A stretch of 15,425 nucleotides of DNA from Bordetella parapertussis (GTDB taxonomy: Bacteria; Pseudomonadota; Gammaproteobacteria; Burkholderiales; Burkholderiaceae_C), in assembly GCA_945888535.1 (NCBI GenBank), contig CAMDAN010000057.1:1-15425 (forward strand), given 5' to 3'. The notes under the pieces were generated by a model, which made no database searches, had not been told where the DNA came from, and saw only the letters and a list, made by a program, of their open reading frames with translations. The position numbers and the translations under genes were made by a program. Shown one piece after another: positions 7,974-14,422 of this stretch (position 1 is the first letter of the stretch; each line of letters starts with the position of its first letter).

Positions 7974-9343
7974 GCGTAAAAACGGTTGCTGTTGTGGGGG
8001 CAGGCTGGTCGGGTTTGGCCGCCGCGGTGAGCGCGTGTGAGGCCGGACACCGCGTCAGCGTTTTCGAAGCCTCTCGCAGCTTGGGTGGCCGCGCTCGAGG
8101 CTTGTTAGACAACGATTTGTACGCCGCCGTTGGAAAGTCCGTACCGATGGACAACGGCCAACACATCTTGATTGGCGCGTACCGACAAACCTTGGAAATC
8201 ATGCACACCGTGGGCATCAACCCCGACGATGTGCTTCTTCGCAAACCTCTCCGACTGCAATTCCCAGAGGGTGATGGCATCGCCCTACCCGATTGGCCCG
8301 CGCCTTGGAATTTTTTAGCTGGCGTTTTGTTGGCTAAGGGATGGAGCTGGAGCGATAAATGGTCGCTCCTTGGCACCGTTCGAAAATGGAAGCGCAAAGG
8401 CTTTCAGTGTGAGTCCTTCGCTACCGTGGCAGACCTGTTCGCCGGGATCAACACCGAGGTAGTAGACAGTCTCTTAACCCCGCTGTGTATTTCTGCGCTC
8501 AATACCCCGCCCAACTCGGCCAGCGGTTCTGTTTTTTTACACGTCTTAAAAGAAACACTGGCCGCTTCAACAAATTCAAGTTCAAGCCATAGCAACGCGA
8601 GACCGAGCGATCTGCTCTTGCCCACGGTCGACCTCTCCGCCCTATTTCCCAATGCCGCCGCCGATTGGCTTCGCGATAACGGCGCAAGCGTTCATCTGGG
8701 GGTACGCTGCGAAGCGCCGCGTTGGTCGGCAGGAAAATGGCACATCCTCGACCAAGCGTTTGACGCCGTCATTTGGGCCACCTCCGCCCCCCACGCCATT
8801 CAGGCCTTGAGCGACTACGCGCTGACTGCGCCGACCAACGTTGCAACCTACTTAAACCGATGGCTAAAACCTGCCCAGGCCATTCCATACCAAGCCATCG
8901 CCACCGTCTACGCTTATGCGCCCGGCCTTCATCTGCCCCAACCCATGTTGGCCCTGCGCAGCAGCCCCCAAGCCCCAGCCCAATTTGTATTTGACCGCGG
9001 CCAACTCGGCGGCCCCGAAGGCGTGTTGGCTTTTGTGGTGAGCGCAAGCCAGGGCAGCCGTGAAGAACTTCAAGCCCAAGTGTTAGCGCAAGCGCACATC
9101 CAATTAGAAGAATTCTTAAACGGCCAAACACTCACTGCGCTGCAAACCGTCGTTGAAAAGCAAGCGACATTTTCCTGTACCCCGCGCCTCGTTCGCCCTC
9201 CCCAACGTATTGCCCCCGGCTTCTTAGCCTGCGGCGATTACATCTACGCCCCCTTTCCGGCCACACTCGAAGGCGCGGTTCGCAGCGGCATGATGGCGGC
9301 TTTGGCGCTTGAAGATGTGGATGGGTTTCATTGGAAACCCTAG
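7970..9343 (+). CDS. hpnE: Hydroxysqualene dehydroxylase HpnE, FAD-dependent (amine-oxidase family)
   Basis: Reduces hydroxysqualene to squalene with FAD and a reductant, the last step of the HpnCDE pathway. With the start chosen here it has 457 residues. The N-terminal Rossmann fold shows VVGAGWSGLAAA (GxGxxG at 10-15) and an acidic Glu33 ending strand 2, followed by LGGRARG. The motif MDNGQHILIGAYRQT and the C-terminal ACGDYIYAPFPATLEGAVRS are typical of the family. No ATG starts this frame. TTG at 7970 overlaps the hpnD TGA (TTGA) and places the FAD fold close to the start; TTG at 7943 is possible and adds nine residues. Its TAG lies only 4 bases from the stop of the convergent hipA. Confidence 0.9.
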   Translation: MSVKTVAVVGAGWSGLAAAVSACEAGHRVSVFEASRSLGGRARGLLDNDLYAAVGKSVPMDNGQHILIGAYRQTLEIMHTVGINPDDVLLRKPLRLQFPEGDGIALPDWPAPWNFLAGVLLAKGWSWSDKWSLLGTVRKWKRKGFQCESFATVADLFAGINTEVVDSLLTPLCISALNTPPNSASGSVFLHVLKETLAASTNSSSSHSNARPSDLLLPTVDLSALFPNAAADWLRDNGASVHLGVRCEAPRWSAGKWHILDQAFDAVIWATSAPHAIQALSDYALTAPTNVATYLNRWLKPAQAIPYQAIATVYAYAPGLHLPQPMLALRSSPQAPAQFVFDRGQLGGPEGVLAFVVSASQGSREELQAQVLAQAHIQLEEFLNGQTLTALQTVVEKQATFSCTPRLVRPPQRIAPGFLACGDYIYAPFPATLEGAVRSGMMAALALEDVDGFHWKP

Positions 9344-9347
9344 CCCA

Positions 9348-10610
9348 CTAACTCGATGCGCGGCCCAGCATGCGCAGTGCGGCTGCACACTGGCCCTCAA
9401 AGATGGCTGTCATTCGCGCAAGCAGATCGCGTTCAGCTTCTGTGGGCTTGTGTTCCTTGACGATGCGGGCTTGGGTTTTTAGCCACTTTTCAGGCAAGGC
9501 CAGCGCCATCTTTTCCAACTCCTTGAGTGTGGCCTGCAGGCCAAAGCCGCAATCCTGACAGAACTCCTCCCAGGAGTGTTTGAACACAGCATCAAACGTT
9601 TCAGCGTCGCCGATAAATAATGCCAGACCGTTGTCGCCATAGGCCTTGACGCACAGCAGATCGTAAAACGGCGCCAGCCTATAGCCCTTGTCTTGAATCA
9701 GCACCGATACATTTTTGGCATGGGCGTCAGCATTACCGATCAAAAAGTTAAACATCACCCAGCGCTGAAACTCCAGCAAGTCGCTACCACGCAAGGAGAG
9801 CCCTCGCATGGCAGTTACCAATTTAGACAAACTCACCAAGCCGCCATTGCGCTCATACTTCCAGCCCGCCCCGTGACCCAGCAACTGACAGCCGTCGATC
9901 TGGTGAATGCTTTGAATTCTTCCGTTAAAGATGTCTCGGTCGTAGCGCTTGACCACATACACCGCTTCGGGCACCCGCTGGAGCCACACCTCGGGTACAG
10001 GCAATTTGAGGGCGGCCGCCAGCTTCATGCACGCGTATTCGTTGATTGCGCTGGGTTGGTAACGAACCTGTCGCGTGTCAGGCTTGGCGATATGGGTGCT
10101 AGGCGACTTCCCCACGCTGTCGCGGAATTCGCTTGTTTTTGCGTCAAAGCGCAACCCGAGCTTGTCTTGTGCACCGGCCAGAGACATGCTGCCCTGGTTG
10201 TTGGAAACCAAAAATGGAGTCTGCGAACGATTTTGCAGTCGAGCGCTGAGCTCTTCGAAGCTCAGTAGCTTGTATTCCTGCCGGCTCATGGGAGCCTCAT
10301 CTTCTGCCAACAGGGATAGCACGCCCGGCAACTCAGCGCCCAGCCGTCCCAACACTTCAAACGATGAGGCGCCACGGGTAGCGATCACACTGATGATGTC
10401 GTCCAATACTTCGCCCTCAGGAAGTAGGTTCTCAAAAAATGTCTTGACCTGGTCCCCCACGTAGCGCTGTGCCACCACCGGAAACTGGGGTGCCAAGACA
10501 TAGCCCTTTTCGGCGATCCACTGCGGGTCGTATTCAAAGAAGTAAGCCGCCTGCGCCTGGCCAAACCAGCCCATTGGGCGTAAGGAGTCCCAAACCCGAA
10601 GCCGGATCAT
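9348..10610 (-). CDS. hipA: HipA-type serine/threonine kinase toxin
   Basis: The kinase toxin of a type II toxin-antitoxin module; E. coli HipA phosphorylates glutamyl-tRNA synthetase and slows translation. The 420-residue protein has the full classical layout: N-terminal subdomain (about 1-100), then the kinase. Visible family residues are the SLAGAQDK loop with Ser143, matching the autophosphorylated Ser150 of E. coli HipA; STHIAKP with Lys176; VVKRYDR (219-225); HQIDGCQLLG (236-245); the catalytic IGNADAHAKN with Asp295; and FYDLLC with Asp317 for metal binding. All appear intact, so the kinase is predicted active. The target is unknown. Its ATG overlaps the hipB stop by four bases (ATGA), with GAGAGGGGCGC as ribosome-binding site. 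The stop is 4 bases from that of hpnE. Confidence 0.93.
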   Translation of the reverse strand: MIRLRVWDSLRPMGWFGQAQAAYFFEYDPQWIAEKGYVLAPQFPVVAQRYVGDQVKTFFENLLPEGEVLDDIISVIATRGASSFEVLGRLGAELPGVLSLLAEDEAPMSRQEYKLLSFEELSARLQNRSQTPFLVSNNQGSMSLAGAQDKLGLRFDAKTSEFRDSVGKSPSTHIAKPDTRQVRYQPSAINEYACMKLAAALKLPVPEVWLQRVPEAVYVVKRYDRDIFNGRIQSIHQIDGCQLLGHGAGWKYERNGGLVSLSKLVTAMRGLSLRGSDLLEFQRWVMFNFLIGNADAHAKNVSVLIQDKGYRLAPFYDLLCVKAYGDNGLALFIGDAETFDAVFKHSWEEFCQDCGFGLQATLKELEKMALALPEKWLKTQARIVKEHKPTEAERDLLARMTAIFEGQCAAALRMLGRASS

Positions 10611-10867
10611 TTTGCGCCCCTCTCTGTGCGTTTGTCAGCCGCTTCATCTTCGCTCCACCCCTCAATATGTACTCGCAATCCCAAACCAAGCATGAGCTGA
10701 AGCAAGAGGCTTAAGGAGCAGCGGCCAGGGTCACTTTCCGCATCCCGGATGAAGGACTCACTGACATTACAGACCCCTGCCATCTGGGCGCGGGTCAGAT
10801 TTTGACGCCTACGTTCCTGAAGTAACTGTCGGGAAAGTTGTTTTAAGGTACCAGGGGATAGAAGCAT
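10607..10867 (-). CDS. hipB: HipB-type antitoxin, XRE-family DNA-binding protein
   Basis: An 86-residue antitoxin and transcriptional autoregressor expected to bind HipA and the operator DNA upstream. Residues about 12-65 form a helix-turn-helix fold of the Cro/C1 type: RRQNLTRAQMAGVCNVSESF followed by IRDAESDPG. The tail (66-86) is acidic and basic, with no obvious structure, as in antitoxins that wrap the toxin. GAGAAC precedes the ATG by 3 bases, a weak and close ribosome-binding site. It is the first gene of the hipBA operon and overlaps hipA by four bases. The candidate promoter and operator are at 10901-10945. Confidence 0.88.
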   Translation of the reverse strand: MLLSPGTLKQLSRQLLQERRRQNLTRAQMAGVCNVSESFIRDAESDPGRCSLSLLLQLMLGLGLRVHIEGWSEDEAADKRTERGAK

Positions 10868-10900
10868 TTTGTTCTCAAAAAGTCATTTTGTTAAAAAATT

Positions 10901-10914
10901 GATCTCATGAGGTC
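10901..10914. promoter_or_regulatory. Candidate HipB operator O1 (near-palindrome)
   Basis: GATCTCATGAGGTC, a 14-bp inverted repeat with one mismatched pair, core CTCATGAG. It sits just downstream of the candidate hipBA -10, covering the likely transcription start, where an autorepressor would bind. A second site with the same TCTCATGA core is at 11057-11070. Confidence 0.45.
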
Positions 10915-10916
10915 AT

Positions 10917-10945
10917 ACTTTACGTTACACGATACGGTTTGTCTA
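10917..10945 (-). promoter_or_regulatory. Candidate promoter of hipBA
   Basis: Minus strand TAGACA (10945-10940), 17 bases, TAAAGT (10922-10917). The -35 matches consensus at 5 of 6, the -10 at 4 of 6. The predicted start lies near 10909, inside the near-palindrome at 10901-10914, with a leader of about 40 AT-rich bases to the hipB ATG. Confidence 0.45.
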
Positions 10946-11056
10946 GTAGCGGTATTAGCCCAATACATACCAGCCTGCGGCAGGCAACTGCGGATTTGAA
11001 GTGGGCCGGGCGTGGTAGCTAAAGAGGAAGGAAAAACCGATCTTTGATAGTAATTT

Positions 11057-11070
11057 GTTCTCATGAAAAC
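11057..11070. promoter_or_regulatory. Candidate HipB operator O2 (near-palindrome)
   Basis: GTTCTCATGAAAAC, a 14-bp inverted repeat with one mismatched pair, sharing TCTCATGA with the site at 10901-10914, 156 bp away. Related GTTCTC half-sites are at 10871-10876 and 11106-11111. Multiple spaced operators are known for E. coli HipB, though with a different sequence; the assignment here is inference. Confidence 0.35.
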
Positions 11071-11149
11071 GTTTTTATCTTGGCTAGCGCATATTGGTTT
11101 TATTTGTTCTCTTGGGGGCGCTTTTGGTCAAGTGTTTCAAAGCAAGTGA
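11063..11149 (+). other. Doubtful 28-codon ORF with a hydrophobic, signal-like N-terminus
   Basis: Starts MKTFLSWLAHIGFICSLGG and ends FQSK before TGA. It resembles a short secreted or membrane peptide, but there is no Shine-Dalgarno, and its ATG lies inside the O2 near-palindrome. In the same frame a second stop (TAG 11156-11158) follows two codons after the TGA, then an open stretch of about 25 codons up to a TAA at about 11237-11239. It might be a remnant of a broken gene, or chance. I do not recognise it. Confidence 0.15.
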
Positions 11150-11227
11150 ACCATCTAGCGGATCGACGTCTTGGATGCGGCCAGAAGCGCTAGCTCAATC
11201 GTAAAGCGGGCTCAGGCAAATCCGCTC

Positions 11228-11240
11228 GTTACCGGGTAAC
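11228..11240. repeat. 13-bp perfect palindrome upstream of the acylase gene
   Basis: GTTACCGGGTAAC: 6-bp arms around a single central base, ending 74 bases before the acylase ATG. A possible operator for that gene, or a small hairpin in its leader. No following T run, so not a terminator. Confidence 0.35.
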
Positions 11241-11314
11241 TCCCCTTACCTCCTACAACGCTAACCGCTAGGCTAAGCACCTTCCTATTTCATCCAAACC
11301 TCGGAACGCCGACT

Positions 11315-13705
11315 ATGAAAATCGCTCTTAAATTACTCGCCTTGCTTATTGCGCTGTTGGCAGCTGCTGGGGCTTGGTATGTGTACAGCAAACAACCGGT
11401 ACGCGATGGTGTCTTTGGGCTTAAAGGCTTGTCTGCGAGCGTGAGTGTTCAATATGACGAGCGCGGGGTACCGCATATTCAGGGTGAAAACGAGGCCGAT
11501 GTGTACCGCGCCCTGGGTTACGTGCATGCGCAAGACCGTTTGTTTCAATTCGAGATGGTGCGCCGCCTTGCCAAGGGGGAGTTGGCAGAAATTTTGGGAC
11601 CCAAATTGTTAGAAACAGACCGCCTGTTTCGCACCCTTGGGATTCGTGAACACGCGCAGACGGTTGCCAAAACGATGGACAGATCCACGCCGGCAAGCAA
11701 AGCCCTCTTTGCCTACTTAGACGGCGTCAACCAATACCAAGCCAGTCACCGCGCGCCCATGGAGTTTGATATTTTGGGTATCCCCAAACGTGACTTCACC
11801 CCGGAGGACACGCTCGCGGTATCGGGCTACTTGGCTTATAGTTTTGCGGCAGCCTTTAAAACCGAACCGGTGATGACGATGATTCGCGACCAGTTGGGGC
11901 CGAACTACCTCAAGGCGTTTGACCTGGACTGGAAGCCTCAAGGTGCTGCGGCGCTGGCTGGTGAAAAAACCACGCTTAACCAAAAGGATTGGAGAGCCTT
12001 AGGCGAACTCTCCGCTTTAAGCCAAGCGGCTTTAGACAACGCGGGTGTCCCATCGCTTGAAGGCAGCAACGCCTGGGTGATTGCAGGAGGCCACACCGCA
12101 AGCGGAAAACCGATGCTCGCGGGTGACCCGCATATTGGCTACTCCGCGCCTGCCGTTTGGTACGAAGCCCACTTAAGTAGCCCCGGATTTTCTTTGTACG
12201 GTCATTACCAAGCCTTAAACCCCGTGGCTTTGTTGGGGCATAACGCAGAGTTCGGCTGGAGCCTGACGATGTTTCAAAACGACGATATCGATTTGATTGC
12301 TGAAAAGGTCAACCCCGCCAACCCTAAGCAAGTGTGGTTTAAAGGCCAATGGGTTGACTTGAAAGATCGCACCGAGACCATCAACGTCAAAGGCCAAGCG
12401 CCTGTCACTTTGAACCTGCGCCGCTCGCCGCACGGCCCTTTGATTAACGACGCGTTTAAAGACAGCTTAGGGACCACACCGATTGCGATGTGGTGGGCAT
12501 TTTTAGAAACTGAAAATCCAGTCTTAGACGCGTTTTACGAACTCAACCGCGCCAACACACGCGACAAAGCCCGAAACGCGGCGAGCAAAATTCATGCACC
12601 TGGTTTGAACGTAGTGTGGGCTAACGCCCAAGGCGATATCGGTTGGTGGGCCGCGGCCAAACTGCCGATTCGCCCAGCTGGGATTCAACCCACATTTATT
12701 TTGGACAGCGCCAAAGGCGAGGCGGAGAAACTCGGCTTTTTCCCGTTTAGCGACAACCCCCAAGAAGAAAACCCAAGCCGTGGCTTTATTGTTTCTGCCA
12801 ATTTTCAACCGGCCTCAAAGCTGCCCGTTGCAGGCTACTTTAATTTGCCAGATCGTGGCCAACGCTTAAACCAGTTACTCCAAACCCCCGGTAAAAAATG
12901 GGATACCACCGCAACCCAAACCTTGCAGCTTGATGTTCAAACCCCTTACGCAAACCGCGTTTTAAAAAGCCTCTTACCCGTTTTGGACGCCGTGGTTCAG
13001 GACGCCGATGGGCGAGTGTTGGTTGACGGCCTACGTCACTGGAATGGTGATTTTTCACAAGACAGCGTGGCCCCCACCGTATTTAGCCAGTTGCTTTATG
13101 AAGTAGCCCATGTCGCGATGGCTGACGAGTTAGGCGAAGACCCGTTCAAAGCGCTCCTGCGAACCCGCACGCTTGACAGCGCCCTGCCCCGACTATTCGC
13201 CGACGCGCAATCGCCTTGGTGGGACAACAAAACTACAACGGCTATTGAAAGCCGCAATGACACGGTTCTAGCCGCTTGGAAAGCTGCTCTGGCCCATTTG
13301 GAAAAAACCTATGGCAAAGATAGCGCACAGTGGCTTTGGGGCAAAGCCCATACGCTGACCCACAACCACCCTTTGGGTCAGCAAAAGCCTTTGGACAAAT
13401 TATTCAATGTGGGCCCCTTTAGCGTTCCCGGCGCCCGTGAAGTACCGAATAATTTCTCAAGTTCCATTGGACCCGCGCCATGGTTGGTGGCGCATGGGCC
13501 ATCCACGCGCCGGGTGATTGATTTTGCGGACGCCAGCAAAGCGGTTGGGATTAACCCCGTCGGACAAAGCGGCGTTTTGTTTGACAAACACTACGCGGAC
13601 CAATCGGCGCGTTTTGCCAAAGGCGAATACGTTGCGCAGTATTTAAGCCCCGCCGACGTCAAAGCCCATACGTCCAGCACCCTGACTTTGAACCCTGCGC
13701 CTTAA
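11315..13705 (+). CDS. Penicillin acylase family (peptidase S45) Ntn hydrolase
   Basis: A periplasmic amidase of the Ntn-hydrolase fold, made as a precursor and self-cleaved into alpha and beta chains. Residues 1-23 form a signal peptide or anchor (MKIALKLLALLIALLAAAGA). The alpha chain includes the conserved VPHIQGENEADVYRALGYVH (52-71) and QDRLFQFEMVRRLAKGELAE (73-92). Cleavage is expected before Ser251 in LEGSNAWVIAGG, so Ser251 becomes the N-terminal nucleophile with Asn252 next to it. The beta chain shows GDPHIGYSAPAVWYEAHLSS and LLGHNAEFGWSLTMFQNDDI. At 796 residues it is normal for the family. Relatives hydrolyse penicillin G, cephalosporins or acyl-homoserine lactones; the sequence alone does not say which. 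The start has a modest GGAA 8 bases upstream. The TAA overlaps the stop of the convergent phosphatase gene. Confidence 0.93.
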   Translation: MKIALKLLALLIALLAAAGAWYVYSKQPVRDGVFGLKGLSASVSVQYDERGVPHIQGENEADVYRALGYVHAQDRLFQFEMVRRLAKGELAEILGPKLLETDRLFRTLGIREHAQTVAKTMDRSTPASKALFAYLDGVNQYQASHRAPMEFDILGIPKRDFTPEDTLAVSGYLAYSFAAAFKTEPVMTMIRDQLGPNYLKAFDLDWKPQGAAALAGEKTTLNQKDWRALGELSALSQAALDNAGVPSLEGSNAWVIAGGHTASGKPMLAGDPHIGYSAPAVWYEAHLSSPGFSLYGHYQALNPVALLGHNAEFGWSLTMFQNDDIDLIAEKVNPANPKQVWFKGQWVDLKDRTETINVKGQAPVTLNLRRSPHGPLINDAFKDSLGTTPIAMWWAFLETENPVLDAFYELNRANTRDKARNAASKIHAPGLNVVWANAQGDIGWWAAAKLPIRPAGIQPTFILDSAKGEAEKLGFFPFSDNPQEENPSRGFIVSANFQPASKLPVAGYFNLPDRGQRLNQLLQTPGKKWDTTATQTLQLDVQTPYANRVLKSLLPVLDAVVQDADGRVLVDGLRHWNGDFSQDSVAPTVFSQLLYEVAHVAMADELGEDPFKALLRTRTLDSALPRLFADAQSPWWDNKTTTAIESRNDTVLAAWKAALAHLEKTYGKDSAQWLWGKAHTLTHNHPLGQQKPLDKLFNVGPFSVPGAREVPNNFSSSIGPAPWLVAHGPSTRRVIDFADASKAVGINPVGQSGVLFDKHYADQSARFAKGEYVAQYLSPADVKAHTSSTLTLNPAP

Positions 13706-14403
13706 ACCGCAATACCTAAAACGCTGCACAGCTCCAACATCGTGGTGACGGTGAGGTGCGGCGTTTTCGGATGACGCCAAGTGTGCTCTTTGCGGTTCAC
13801 CCAGGCAGTGTGCATGCCCGCATCCAAGGCGCCAAGGACGTCTAGTTCAGCGTCGTCCCCGACATGTAAAACTTCATGCGGTTGGAGGTTCAATGACCGA
13901 GCAGCTGCATTGAAAATATGCACATGCGGCTTGGCTACACCACAAGACTTTGCGCTCACGCTGCCCACAAAGTAAGCGCCCAGCCCGACGCGGTGAATAT
14001 CGGCGTTGCCGTTGGATAAGGCCAAGACGGGATAGCGGGCGCTCAACGCTGCCAAAGCCGGTTCGGCATCGGCAAATAAGTCAACCCGCTGGCGCTCGGC
14101 ATAAAAAACCTCGAACGCATCTTGCGCCAAAGCGACGTCTTCTTGCGCGCGGTGCAGCGCTTGGCGCAAAGCTTGAAGACGCAAAGCGCTGAGGTCATGG
14201 GACCAGTGGGGGTTATCTGCGAGTACCTCATCACGCAGCTTTTGTCGGTCTACAGGGTCAGAAAATAAGGCTGCCGTCTTGGGGGCACGGGCCAAAAGCC
14301 AATCGCCCATGGCCTTCTCGGCACGGTGAATGGTTGGCCACACTGGCCACAAGGTGTCATCCAAATCAAGGGTAATCGCGCGAAGGTGTGAAAAATCGGT
14401 CAT
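13702..14403 (-). CDS. HAD-family phosphatase, YigB-like
   Basis: A cytoplasmic HAD-superfamily hydrolase of 233 residues. Motif I is LDLDDTLW with nucleophile Asp13 and Asp15; motif II is the Ser130 in ALSNGN; motif III is Lys158 in VAKPH; motif IV is HVGDDAELD (180-188). An alpha-helical C1 cap (about 20-115) lies between motifs I and II. The closest characterised relative I recognise is E. coli YigB, which dephosphorylates FMN and a riboflavin precursor; applying that role here is inference. I chose the ATG at 14403, which puts motif I about 12 residues in, as in relatives. The ATG at 14424 adds seven residues and would overlap the hemH start. Neither has a good ribosome-binding site. It ends in the TTAA shared with the acylase gene. 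Confidence 0.88.
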   Translation of the reverse strand: MTDFSHLRAITLDLDDTLWPVWPTIHRAEKAMGDWLLARAPKTAALFSDPVDRQKLRDEVLADNPHWSHDLSALRLQALRQALHRAQEDVALAQDAFEVFYAERQRVDLFADAEPALAALSARYPVLALSNGNADIHRVGLGAYFVGSVSAKSCGVAKPHVHIFNAAARSLNLQPHEVLHVGDDAELDVLGALDAGMHTAWVNRKEHTWRHPKTPHLTVTTMLELCSVLGIAV

Positions 14404-14422
14404 AGGTGCGGGAGAATACCCC

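Larger units (their letters stand above)
10868..11314. other. Long non-coding region between hipB and the acylase gene
   Basis: The only stretch over 300 bases without a confident gene. From left to right it holds the AT-rich hipB leader, O1 and the hipBA promoter (10901-10945), a tight hairpin GCCTGCGGCAGGC (10973-10985), O2 (11057-11070), a doubtful 28-codon ORF (11063-11149), inverted words GCTAGCGC (11083-11090) / GCGCTAGC (11187-11194) and CTAGCGG (11155-11161) / CCGCTAG (11265-11271), and the palindrome GTTACCGGGTAAC (11228-11240). The acylase must be transcribed from within it, but no strong sigma-70 promoter stands out. No tRNA or recognisable structured RNA was seen. Confidence 0.7.

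Noticed and set aside
10973..10985. GC-rich hairpin GCCTGCGGCAGGC as a transcription terminator
   Set aside because: No T run follows on either strand, and no gene ends nearby that would need it.
11298..11311. A 14-base match between the acylase leader (AACCTCGGAACGCC) and the hemH NLGTP codons near 14489
   Set aside because: A single match of this length is about what chance allows in a window of this size, and the surrounding sequences do not align.
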